NCBI GenBank assembly: GCA_022036555.1
Contig: CM039137.1
Span: 25,165,862 to 25,229,861 of the forward strand
Reading direction: 5' to 3'
Source of the DNA: Microstegium vimineum
Lineage: Eukaryota > Streptophyta > Magnoliopsida > Poales > Poaceae
DNA length: 64,000 nt
Part shown: piece by piece, positions 35,701 to 47,572 of the stretch
How positions within the stretch are numbered: the first letter of the stretch is position 1
Layout of the letters: every line of letters starts with the position of its first letter
Notes under the pieces: model-generated
The model's input: the letters and a program-made list of their open reading frames with translations, nothing else
Told to the model about the DNA's origin: nothing
Database searches by the model: none
Program-made: the position numbers and the translations under genes

Positions 35701-36600
35701 CGCAAGTATCTGCAATAGTATACTGCCCCCATGTAAATGGCAAAATAGTGCTCTATCGAAGCATAATTTGATTGACATAATGATGGAAAAAAAAAATGCA
35801 TCCTCAGCCAATGCCCGGCTCTGTTACAGATACTGTAACATCAGCACAATCTCAGCAAATGTTCATAAAAGTGCAAGGACATTATAAGAAACGAATTATT
35901 GTCAACTTCCCTCTGACGATCGCTTATTCCTAGAGTTGCACCCCCCTGAGCTAAATTTGCAGCTTCAAGAGAAAGCTCAACCGGGGAAAGAAATGAAAAT
36001 GGTTGGAACAACTTAAGCTCACTATTAAACCGATGATATGTATAATCAAATTTGTAAACAATAAGATCAACCAGCACAAGTGTTCTACGTACAAGGTAAA
36101 AAATACAAGACACATAGGATACATAACGATGGGGGTTCATGAAATATTTAAACAAACATATTATCTGAATGTAACATGCTTTTGTTGCAGTAAGCATGCA
36201 AACCAGAAGGATAGAAAGTAAAACTAGTTTACAGATCAATGAGTTTGCATCTAGCAAAGGGTAAAGGTAGGACCCCGTCCCTTTCCCAAATTTTATCCAT
36301 ACAATCATTCTTGGGAGAGAGTGGACCTGGCACATAATACATTAAGGGGAAAGCCTGCATGCAGATCAGCGTTATGTATATCATTAAGCACTGGTCCAAA
36401 TGGCCCTACCAGAGTGGACAGAGACTCCAACGGGGAGGCATGACAGCAAAATTGGGAAAAAGCATGGTGTCGATAAATAAATCTAACTCCCGCAAGGGAA
36501 AAAAGAGATAAGGGTAAGAAACATAACCATTGGAGCTTTAGGTGTTCATTTCTTGAGGGGCCCGGGGCTTTGAATTTTGAAAAGTTAAAAAAATTTTAAA
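32787..36600. other. Low-quality sequence, no resolvable gene
   Basis: AT-rich with many A, T, C and G runs. Short protein-like pieces occur on the minus strand, for example VELSLEAANLAQGG and ISDRQREVDNNSFLIM at 35860-35970 and a basic proline-rich stretch at 33800-34200. No domain can be named and frames do not extend. These may be host exons damaged by sequence errors. Confidence 0.4.
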
Positions 36601-36768
36601 CCCTATGTCCCACCAGAATTGTTTGTGGACGCATACCGTCAAACATATGATTTTGCAACTGTCAAAATTTTTGTTCCTAATGAATCTCTAGAAAAATCTA
36701 ACATTGGGGTCATCAAACCCTTGGTTAAGGCCCGGTTTTACCGTGACGATCTCACACTCAATGGTTAA
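36601..36768 (+). other. Orphan coding-like fragment
   Basis: A 55-codon open stretch ending in TAA, reading PYVPPELFVDAYRQTYDF, ATVKIFVPNESLEKSN and PLVKARFYRDDLTLNG. Its composition is strikingly protein-like amid broken sequence. Family not recognised. It could be a retroelement or organelle-derived piece. Confidence 0.35.
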
Positions 36769-39700
36769 AGCTGAGAATGGTCCCATTCTATAATGAATCG
36801 AGTACCAAACCCAAAGTGATGCACATATGCAGTGTGGTAATCAGAACAACAAAAAATTTTGGGGGCACCAAATGTTGTTCCATGCGGCACAAAATGGGAT
36901 ATTACAGATCATGTAATATTATACCTTTTCCATAGAAAAATGAATTTGTACTGTGTAAATAAGTAAGCCATTGAGAAAAATTACCATTCTGTGAACCCCT
37001 TTTCACTAACTATAAATTTAGTTGGGACCCCCATATCTTTTGAGAGATAAGATGGTTTTAGACCAAACAACTGCCTTAGTTGCCCCAGAAGATTTCGAGG
37101 GTCTCCATAAGTTTTCCCGTTTCATATAGGGATTCAACAAATAATGCCAAATTTCAAAGAGGTATTTCGGACTCGAAAGGGTGGCCTTTGCATATGAAAA
37201 TGCTAGGATATCAAAGAGCAAAAAAAGATAAACCACACACCTTAAGATGACATTTTCTTCCGAAACCCGAGTCTTCTTGGCCCCCCGTGAACAGCTCCGG
37301 TGGTTCCATATAAAACACCTCCCCAAAATCTATGAACGGAATAATGCTGGTTTAAAAAATAGCAAGATGGGTAACAGTAGAAGTTTTTTGACAGCTAGAT
37401 ATAGTACCAAATTACAGGGATATAAATGCATTAGTTTTTTTAAAGCCCGCCATCAGAAGTTGCAAATATAATGGGCATTTCCCTTGCAGATGGAATTATC
37501 GATGATTTTTGAATAAACCAAATTTAAAGACATCCAGAACATTTGTACTGTAATACAACTTTTTATCTTGGTTTAGTTCTCTCTTGCTGTAATGGTTATT
37601 TTAGTTTTTGGTGTTGATTTGGAAATTTTGGACAGTAAAAAATTTAAACAACTAATAAGAGAAACTTGATAATGCAATCATCAACTGAGTTTTTTTATCT
37701 GGCACACTTGACACATGAATTCAAAAATACGGGGGAAAACATGGCATTTCTGAAAACTGGTTGGGTTCTTAGGGTTTCATCAATTTCCAAAAGAAAAAAC
37801 AAACCCCTGGACATGTTAATCAAAAAAGAAGTTTGACAGAGGAAAAATATGATGTAATAGTAAAAAAAAGGAAGGAAAAATTATTGAAGAGAAGAAAATA
37901 AAACATAATGGTAAAGTTTAATGTACAACAACAAAAACAAAAAAACAGAGGTTTAATAATCGAGTTTGACCCAAAGGGAAACCTACACCAAAAATTTGGG
38001 AAAACTTTTGATCGTCCTTAGCTGAAATTGATGTATCCAAGTGCCACTCTTTTGAGTTTACCTGTCAAGGGTCATATTTTCCGGGAGTGTTTAAAATTTT
38101 TTTGGATCTCGCAGTTAATCCCCTAGCTGCTTGTGGCAAGCTATCGATACAATGCAGTAAAATCAGAGCAAATAGTTCTACAAGAACAAGTTAGACACAT
38201 ACAAAGAAAAAATGTCCTCCCATACAAGGACTTTGCCTCCCATTTATCATCAAAATAAGAATGGGACAACTTAGGATGTGTAACCAAACCTGAAAAAAAA
38301 AAGTGATAGGATCATCATACTTAATAAAATTGACAATCCAAAAAAAAGGGAATATCACTTTTTCATAAGAAATGTAAGAAGGTAACTTAATTTAATGCAA
38401 ACTAGCACCAACTTTCTATTTTGTTTCCGAAATTTGGGTCGCAGTCCCCAAACCACAGAATTAAAACATCCACTCCCCAATCTTTTAAAAAATCCCGCAT
38501 GTAAATGCCTAAGGCGAAAATTCCAACAGGGGCAGCAACAAAGAAAATAGGTTTCATTTTTGCAAGAAGCAAACATAGTTACAGAACATTAAGTATCTAA
38601 CTGATGAAAATAAGAAATATATCATATCCCCATTGTCTAGATAGAGTAAGTTTGCACAAGTACCTTATTGACGCAGTCAAAATGTGTTGTACATTGCTTG
38701 TATTTAAACACTAACAAAAAACCCACACAACAAAATGAATTTCAAGTTGCAATTTTTTCCCCTTACCAAATCATACACCCAATCACTTGGATTGGCATTC
38801 AACAAGCAAAAAGGGTAGAACAACATTTCCATCTGAACCAAATTTGGGATGAACTCGCCTTTCCCAATGCCTGCCTCACCCTCCTCAATACCCCCATTCA
38901 TGAAAAACTTGGCCCAAAAACCTTGCCAATAACGAGACGCCTTAACCTCATCAGCCTTTCCCCCCCACCCAAGCATGCGGTTTCTTCCCAAAGACAACCC
39001 TCATACACTCTGCGTCATCAACCTCCACAACCAAACCTGTAAACCCTAGACCCATCCCCTCCGCCACTGCCTAAAGCTGAGTGCACAATTCATCGAACAC
39101 CTCATCGCCAAACACCAGTCTGCACTGGGCAAGTGCCACACTGCCCAAACTGACCAACACTGCTGCTGCTGGAGCAGCCACCGCCACTCCAAAGGTGACT
39201 GAAAAACCCAGACATTACCAGCAGTAGAAGTGGCTGGGAGAACTGGGGCGGGCCAAAATCGATTGTCTCAAGGCGATGGGGGAAGGAGGCAAACAGGGCG
39301 ATCGAACCGGCGGAGGAAGACAGCGGGAGGACGCATGGGAAGGAGGGGGAAGTGGAAATGGAGGCTTGGGCCCATGCCGTAATTGCCCTCCGAAGGCAGT
39401 GGCGAACGTGGATTTTTCGGTAGATTTCAGCAAGAAGGGCAGTCCTAAAAATGAGACATACAAAAGATACGAGCAAGTTTAAAAGAATGTGCACCAAAAA
39501 AAACTAACCATAGCATAGGGAAGGGCGAGGGTAGTAAACCCCGAGAAAGGGGAGGAGGAAAGAGGCGGTGAAAGAGGAGCTTCACGCTGGCTTCGTCGTG
39601 CCAAACGGGGGCTTGTTGCTGCCGGTAGGGAGGAGTAGAATAGAAAGGTCCCCCGGAGACTTCGCCGAGATGGGGGAAAGGGGGCGTTGGGGCCTCGTCG

Positions 39701-40000
39701 CCGGCGACTCCGCCATCGCTCGAATGACCGGAGGAAAAGTCCGCCGCGTAGTTTTGGGGAAAGGCTTTTCCTGTGCCCCTTAAAAAAGATGTGTCAAAAA
39801 AGATGGGTCGGACGTCCCGGGCCTTTGGGGCCTGACTTTTTCTCTTTTGCCCTCCGCGTCCATTTCCCCATCTTCCGTCTAATTTTCAAAACCGTTTACC
39901 GACCCGACCCTGTGGGTCCCACAGCGGGAAACCCGTCAAAACGCCCTTCTTCTTTTTCCCCCTGCATCTCTGCTTCCCTCCTCTCCCAGTTCAACACCAC
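36769..40000. other. Low-quality sequence with possible minus-strand exons
   Basis: At 38700-39110 the minus strand reads VFGDEVFDELCTQL, then LVVEVDDAECMRVVFGKK and GEFIPNLVQMEML in shifting frames. This suggests a damaged host gene with a 5' part near 39.1-39.5 kb. I cannot name it. The rest is AT-rich and featureless. Confidence 0.35.
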
Positions 40001-41330
40001 CCCTCGCTGCCTGTGGATCCCATCCGCCCGGCCGGACGGAACGCGCGCTCCATCCTCGATCGTGTCCGACATGTCGGGGCCCGCGACAGAAACCGCGCCG
40101 GACACGCCTCGCGGTTCCGGCGGCTCAGACGGCCGCGCACAAAGCCGGCCCGTGGCGACGTGACGTGTGTCGGCATCGCGCGCACTGCGGCACCGCTGCT
40201 GTCCTCCTTTGTGCTTGCCGTGCAGATTCGCCCTCGCCGTGACACCCCGCCCTTGCCGTGCTCCCTCTGTGCTTGCCGTCACATTCGCCGCGTCCCACTC
40301 CGTGACGGTCCCCCGTGACGATCAAAACTTGCTTGCTCGCTCCAGGTCGGGCGTCCCCCTCACGCCAACCGCGAGCTCGCGGCACCCCCGGGCCCCCCGC
40401 GCCGTCCGCACCCGCCAGCCTGTGCCCGTGAGCCCCACCGTCACAAAAGGACAGACGAAGACCGATGAGCGAGACGGTTTGGGATCCGCACCCGACAGGG
40501 GAGGTGTATGTGCATCGCAAGGTGCCCACGTCGTGACACGCTGAACACTGGGGAAATTGCCCTTTGGCGCACGAACAGGTGGCCCGCCGGCGTGGACAGC
40601 ACGCGCGGCTGTGGGGTGGGGCGGACGCGGGTTTGGGGCGGGACGCTCACTGTGGCGTCCCGCCCCCGGGCTGGCGTCGTGGACAGCATCGCGCGGCTGC
40701 GGGGTGGGGCGGGCGCTCGCTGTGGCGTCCGCGCCGCCTTTCCCCCGTCCGCCGCGTTGAGTGCGCCCGCCGGCCCAGCTCGCCCCCGCTAGAAGCCAAG
40801 GCCGCAGCGCGCCATCCGGCGAGCCCCAATCGCGCCTGCCCGTGCACGCTCGCGCCGCGCCGCCTCGGCCGCCGCGCGGGGCTGCGTGCGCCGCCGCCGG
40901 CCGTGCTTGCCGGCCGCCAAGGTCACAGCGCGCCATCCGGCGACTCGTCGAGCCTACCCAGCCTGCCTCGTGCCGCCCCCTGCCTTGGCCGCCGCGCTCA
41001 GCGAAAGGCTCTGCGCTGCGCTGCGGCCCGGGGCCGCCGCCCCGCCAAGGTCCGCAGCGCTCCGCTGGCCGCCACGCCGAGGGGGAGCGCCACCACCGCG
41101 CGGGGCTCACCGTCCGCGCCGGCCGTGCAGGCCGCACCACCTCAGCCACCGCAGCGACTTTGGGCGGACAGGGCCCAAGCACAAGAGGAGCACGCGGGGG
41201 CGCACCCAGCCCACTGCCCCGCCGTCCGCTTCGGTCGAAAACGCGGCGTGCTGCACGTTCGTCGCGCCTACCCACGTCGCCGCCTCCGCGGGCCCCGCCA
41301 CGCCGATCAATGAAATTTCCGGAGCTTGAG
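40001..41330. repeat. GC-rich block with internal tandem duplications
   Basis: Very high GC. CGTGGACAGCA plus a GCGCGGCTG-GGGGTGGGGCGG stretch appears near 40591 and again near 40677, so the unit is about 86 bp. CAGCGCGCCATCCGGCGA appears near 40805 and 40925. Long ORFs exist in all frames because stops are rare in such sequence, and none shows a domain. It is probably a GC-rich transposon part or a captured 5' region. Confidence 0.45.
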
Positions 41331-42312
41331 TCGGGGGATTGGGGGAGAAGAAGGGCATTTTGGACATTTTGGACATTTTTCCACTATCAGCCCTTTATAT
41401 CAGCTAGAAAAGGGCAAAAATTTAGACGGAAAGGGACAGAATGACTGGGGGGCAAAAGAGATAAACGTCATGACATACGGGTTTGAGCCTTCTTTTCAAA
41501 AGGGGTTTGGGTACCATCCTTTTTTAATGACACACGGAAAAACCTCTAGTTGGGTTTTCCCAAAGGGGGGAGTGGGACGGTCCTAGCGAAGGGGGGGCAG
41601 CTGTCGCCTTGTGGGCCGGACTGTTTAAAATGGGCTGTTTGAAAAGATGCTGGCCAAAGGGTTTAATACGGGCTGCAGATGTCATAGGCCGAGCCCGGAG
41701 TCTGAAAAAAGGCCCAAAGGCGATCAGCCAGCACAGAAAACATTGTTGCCTGCCTTAAGATTACCAAAAAAAAATGCTATTCCAATTTTAAACAAGTCAA
41801 AGTTTTCTAGATTTGAAACAAGTTTTCCCAGGAAAAAAAAAATCAGTTTTAAGCATGTATTTAGGTTTTTCTATAGAAAAAATTCTGTAATTTAAAACTA
41901 ATGGTTCGTATTTATTATCATAAAAAGCAGTGCTTCCCTTTTTATAAATTAAATCAAACTTAAAATTGTTTGACTCATTGAAAAGTGAAAATTTTATTTT
42001 ATTTTGGGGAAAAAGGAGTATTATTTATTAAAAGGAAAATAAGTTTTTGGGTTCAGATTCTTTCAACAAGCAAGCCCCTAGTCCACCGTTACCCTTATAG
42101 AATTGACAATTTCTACTACTAACAACAAAATTGTACACAAGATTAAAAAAAAAAAGCCTAAAAAGAAAGGGGGAAAACTCGGTATCAATAGATAAATTTT
42201 CCTCATAATGGGTTTTTGGGGTTTCAGGGAAAACCCCTTTTGATTTTTGTCTATAACTCACGCCATTGCTAACCAAGGAACTTATACATTGAATATAGTA
42301 TCACCACCGCAG
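41331..42312. other. Low-quality AT-rich spacer
   Basis: Contains a short TTTTGGACA triplication near 41357 and an AT-rich piece at 41930-42020 ending GGAGTATTATT that resembles a decayed Stowaway MITE. Nothing else. Confidence 0.4.
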
Positions 42313-43285
42313 GGTTTACCTTACCGTTTCGAAACCGTAACCGTCGGGGAGGGGGGGTTTGGGGGGTTTTCCGGCCGGTTTTGACCGGTTTACCGGTCCA
42401 AACCCCAACGGGTTTTTGGGTTTTTTAATTCAAACCCCGCAGTTCAAAACGTTTTTTTGGGCCGTAAACCGTCGGTTAGGGCCGGTTACTGACCATTTGA
42501 ACGTTAACCGGTCCAAGCCGCCGGGTGAAATTTTTTTTTCTTGAAAAAACAATTTTTTTGCACGACCTTTGTGCATAATGATGTAAATAGAACCCACAAA
42601 CAATTCATGGAAAATAGTGTGATACAAATGACCAACCCAAAAATAAATCATATGATGCACTAGCCACAAATTCACGACGGAAATAACGTAGTTCACCGTT
42701 GCAACAACAACAAAACGTCCATGGAAAAAACCTTGTTCGGAAGACTTTGCAACATCATGGCCCTACGGCGTTGAATATACGGGAAGATCCCGGTTCGGCA
42801 CCCCCCTCATATTTCCCGCGTGGAAAATAAAAGCGATACCGCGCGACTTAGCCCGCCCTTCTACTCTATCCATGATGGCCCGTTCAATAACTGTGGTCTC
42901 CCCCATTCCTGCCCTAACATGTTGTAGAAACCCAAAGGCCCTTGCCTTTCCCCGTAGACCCATCTATTTGGGCCCCGGTTGCGTGCTATATCAGAAACGG
43001 GTAGGTATAACCACGACCGTACGAGTATCACTGTACGAGGAAAGGAGTACTGGTGCGTTCGTAGCAGTCCGTCGGGTCGTAACTCTTCCTCTGCGATTCC
43101 GGCTGCCCAGGTTTCGGGGTCCGAGTAGCATGTGTAAAGTCGTCTCGCCCCCAGCCGACCTTTAATTAGTACAGTGAATAGTCTAGACTTTAAAAAAGAA
43201 ATGTCGGTAACAACCGAACCTGGAAAACAAGTCCATCACATCACCACACCCACACCACCCCAAAGCACATCTGCAGAACCCTAAA

Positions 43286-43319
43286 GCCCCACCACCACCA
43301 CCACCAACAACAACAACAG
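43286..43319. repeat. (ACC)n/(AAC)n microsatellite
   Basis: ACCACCACCACC followed by AACAACAACAAC within the large repeat. Confidence 0.85.
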
Positions 43320-46300
43320 CACTCCGGGTCATCGTCACCACAAAATGACCGTCTCCATTGTCATTTGCTGAGCTGCTGTGATCGGACTCCTGGAAACCCT
43401 GGATTTTTCCTCATCGCGGTGACAGGTTTATTCACCCGCTTCCCCTTTTGTTTCTGGCAGGCCCCCTCTGGTATTTTCTTTTGCCAGATCTGTCACCCAC
43501 ATGTCTACGGGCCCAATCATTTATGGGCCCAAGATCGCCCCGGGGTCCCTTGTCTCTGTCATCACAAAGAATGAATCATATTATTAAAAGTTGGTTCGTT
43601 AGTGGCTAACAAAGTACTCAACTTTACCTCACGATATGGGACAGAAGAGGGATTCTGTTTCTTCATCCTCTTCTCGAGAACTGGAGCCTGGTTGGATCTG
43701 CCATACTCCACCCCGTCTCGAACCGGATTATCCCTTTCGTAAAAGATATCTGCGTGAATTGGTCAATAGTCTTCTTCCTCACGCCTAGTGTCGGAAGGCA
43801 TCCGCGAGTCGCGCCGAAGGTTGTAGTTCACATACACTAGCTTTTCAGTTTTTGGGGGAAACAACAGCGATTCCGAACCTTGTGTGCACCAAGGTAAATG
43901 TACTCCATTGCGCTCGCATCCACTGGGGGATACCCCACTGTGCAACAAGGCTCACGCAAGTTTTTGCAGATTTGGAGTGCTCCTGCCGAACACATCCACC
44001 ATTGAGCTGCAAGGGGAACCCCATTATGTAAGTTTTTGCGCTCAAAAAGACAAAAAAATGGTTCAAAAGTCCCTTTTTAAACATGGGTTGGGTTTTGGGG
44101 GTTTTCCGTGGCCCATTTTAATGGCCACTCAGTGCCAAACCCCCAAGGTTAGGGGGGAATGTTTCCCTCCCTCCAGTAAGCCAAGACAGGGGAGTGCACA
44201 TCCATCATTTCCCCCCAAAATCTTCCTTGAGGCCAAGCAAACATTTTCGGAGGTGGATGGAACGTAAACAAGCCTTGGTTGAGGACAACACTGCAACCAT
44301 ACGATGCACGACAAATTAGCAAAAGGTAATACTCAATTTGTAGAGACATGGATTTTAAAAAATGTTTTGAGCGCAAACCCGGGCCCCACATGTTGGCCAT
44401 AGTACACGTCCGCCCAAACCTGCCATCCCCTGATACCTTGTACTCATGCCATGTTGAGAATTTCCAAAGAAGGCATCCATCCCCTTTTGGGACTCTTGGG
44501 GAATTGTACACTACCCACACCCGGTAGGGCGCCTATCCTGAAACCCCAAACCGAAGGAATTTTAAAATGGTGCCACTGAAACGATGATGTATTGAGTGTT
44601 TTCCCCCCCACTGTATACTAGACAACCTGCTGAGCATAATGACCCTTCCTTAGATTTCCCCCTCCTGCTATGCAAAACCGAAGATCCCATCCACTACATA
44701 AAACGTTTACGCTTCCGATGGAAGCTCTCCATGAACATGTATTGGTCCCAAACCTAGGGCATTCCATTTTACCAACTCACCACCAATGGCTTTCCCCCAT
44801 CATTGCATTCAACTGGCCATGTTGTCAGCCAAGCTAAATGCGCTTGCATACGGAGATCATACCTCATCTCCCACCTTTGACCAATGTCCTTCAGCATCAA
44901 GTTGAGGTGTGTGCAAGGCAAGGTTCCCCAAAAAATATGCTTTTTACTCCTCGTTCAATCTATGGGATGCACTCTTGAAGTTGACGCCGTTTTTCCATGA
45001 CGATATGCACACATGCTCAGCACCTATCTCCTCAACCCCCCTTGTGAATCACTGCACAAGTAGGCCCCAAACATTTAGTGGAACCGAGAAAACATAGTGC
45101 ATGTGAAACTGGGGATAATATTTTGGACGTACCCCCAACAAATAAGATGAATCTTGCTCCTGCCCTCCCCATCAACTGACTTGTGAACCACATAAAGCCA
45201 TTGCAATAGAAACAAAAAATTGATGGGAAATTTATTCTTGTCGGGCCCTACCAACAAAAACCACATCAACGGTTACCCCAAACAAGCCCAAAATCCTCCC
45301 TAAAAATTTGGGGTACCCCGGATCTTCCGGTCCTTCTCGTTATGATCGAGTACTTCCCGTCTATATCCTTCCACTGGGTGATCGCGATGCTTCACACTAC
45401 CTGCAATCGTAACGAATCATGAGAATAGAGAAATATACGTAATGAATTGAAGTCTCCAAGGATAGTACTTAACCCAACTGCTGCGGCTCCCTGACCGCAC
45501 TAAAAAAAGTACGGAGGTCCGACGTTCCGGGGAATTCCTGCAGTATGGGGAAAAACTTTTCCCCCAAACTTTTCCCCCTTGCGTCCTTCGCGGTCCTTCC
45601 CCTCTGCGTCCATGACCCTGTATCAATCCTTGTTTGCTTCAATCCACCCCTCGTACCGGCTGCCAAGTTGTAGTCCTCCACCACCGCAGGGGTCTGCCTC
45701 TGTAAAACCAGACCTCCGAACATCCTTTGGAAAAGGGATTGCCCCCCCGGGCGAAACAGTCCCACTACCACTGCCCCAATCCACGCTCGTAAGCGCCCCC
45801 CTCTCCGCGCACCCCCTCCGGGTACTCATATCTGCTCTGGACTGATTCATGGCTTGCCTGCAACTAAGCCTCTACTCGTCATCGTAAAGGGGGTTTTGCC
45901 CTCCCCCGCTGCAGCAGCCTCTCGTGCAACCCTCTGCCGAGAGCGGTCACTAGTTGCCTCCTAGTTCTGTCGAGATCCTGCTAAAAAGTACCCCGGGACG
46001 TCTCTGGACAACCTTGCTCCCGTGGATCACCTCTGCCCCCGCCGCGCCAAATGCTGTTTCAATTGGGGAAGCACCACCCCCGCCTTTTTGTGTACAACAG
46101 TATTTTGCATATCCAACCCGGAGCAAGATTTCTCACCATGCTCCCATACCACTCTCTCTGCGGCCCTCTTGGCATCTTCTGCAAAAAATGGACAACACAA
46201 ACAAATCGAACACATGCATCAAATCATACCGCAAATAAACCTAATCCTAACATACACCTAAATCCTACATGCAATTGAAGTGAACACATCAATTAAAGGG

Positions 46301-46359
46301 TGACAAAGTTGAGTCGGGAGTACCCAACATACCCATCTTAATTTTTGTAATTTTTGACA

Positions 46360-46548
46360 AAATTTATGTATCTATTTTTTTTAACTCAAATAAATGCAAT
46401 ACAACAAATATATTTTATAAAGAATCTAAGGGTACTTATTTACTATAATAAATACTAAAATCTTTGTATATAAATTCAGCTAAATTTAAGATTATTTGAT
46501 TCAGCACTATTTAAGAATAAATCATCTTTAGGGACGGAGCGAGTACTA
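46360..46548. mobile_element. Stowaway-like MITE remnant
   Basis: AT-rich sequence ending GGGACGGAGCGAGTA, close to the canonical GGGACGGAGGGAGTA Stowaway end. The left end (TATCTATTTTTTTTAACTC) is worn. Confidence 0.45.
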
Positions 46549-47105
46549 TATTTATTATAAAAAATAGTTTTCAAGGATGCACCTTTTATTATCTTAACAT
46601 ATTTCATGGGAATTACACATATGTCAATATTGACCCGTACTAAATCCTAAATCCATATCAATAAAATTCCTAAATCCTACAACATCCTAAAGCAAATCCA
46701 ACCGCAAATCCTAAATCATAAACCAAATAAAACCTAACTCTTAGATACATCCTAAGTCAAATCCTACTTAAATCCTACAATAAATATTTTCTACATCATA
46801 TACTCCATCAATCCTACATCTTAGAACTAAATCCTACAACTAAAAGCAACTACAAATACAAAGAAATGAAAAAAAACAAAAAAAAACTCACCGAGCCAAC
46901 CGAGCGGTTACCGAACTCTCGGTGGAACCGAAAGCCGTCCGGGGGTAAACCCCCCGGGGGTGAGTCGGGGGGCGCCGGTCGGTAAACCCACCAAAAACCA
47001 CTCGGAAAACCCACCCACCGAGCGGGTTTCGACTCGGCGGGGGGTCGGGGGCGCGCGGGGCGGGGGTGTAAGGGGGGGATAGGGTTTTTGGGGGGCGGGC
47101 CGGGT

Positions 47106-47128
47106 CCCCCCCCCCCCCCCCCCCCCCC
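47106..47128. repeat. 23-base C homopolymer
   Basis: An uninterrupted C run followed at once by other C-rich runs, a likely artefact-prone position in the assembly. Confidence 0.85.
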
Positions 47129-47572
47129 ACTTCCCCCCCCACCTCGGCGGCAACGACGCCGCCGTTCGGCCCCGGGGGAGCCCGGCCCCGGACCGACCCC
47201 CTCGGCCCCCCGCGGGGTCCGGCCGGCGCGCGCCGCGCCGCCCCCCGGCGGTGGAGGGCGGGGGGCGCCGGCCCCCCCCCCCCGACAGCCCCTTATAGAG
47301 CGGCAAAGGCAATGGGCCGCATGGCCCTTAACGGCCGTCGTTTTTTTTCTTTTTTCTTTTTCTTTTTCAAACTAGACACGTCCCAAAAAATACAAACGAA
47401 CTCCAATTTGAAAAAATTTACACCATTGGACTCTATAAATCGTGAACTATTTTAGGAATTTTTTTCAGAATTTTTTTTTTTAGAAATTCAAATTTGAAAT
47501 TTGAATTCAAACCGGTCACCAAACCGAACCGCCGCGCGGCGGTTGGTCGGTTTACCGGTCGGTAACCCTGAC

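Larger units (their letters stand above)
42313..47572. mobile_element. Large repeat with CAGGGTT-type ends and ACCGGT-rich arms
   Basis: The left end CAGGGTTTACC (near 42312) and the inverted right end CAGGGTTACC (near 47571) are each followed inward by stretches dense in ACCGGT/CCGGTTTACCGG motifs. Such starts and subterminal motifs are typical of plant hAT elements. The flanking bases (ACCACCGC versus ACCATCGT) are only a partial 8-bp match. The interior is unreadable: a minus-strand CxxxxxQWGIP...ASAMEYIYLG stretch near 43910-43990 vaguely resembles a SWIM finger of a MULE. Poor sequence quality limits this call. Confidence 0.4.

Noticed and set aside
40322..41275. A 317-codon ORF on the minus strand.
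   Set aside because: The region is so GC-rich that stops are rare in every frame. The peptide is arginine/alanine/proline-rich with no domain, and equally long frames run on the other strand.
43763..44084. A SWIM-finger-like MULE transposase fragment.
   Set aside because: Only a loose match (QWGIP, ASAMEYIYLG) spread over two frames in low-quality sequence. It is mentioned in the large-repeat entry but not called as a gene.
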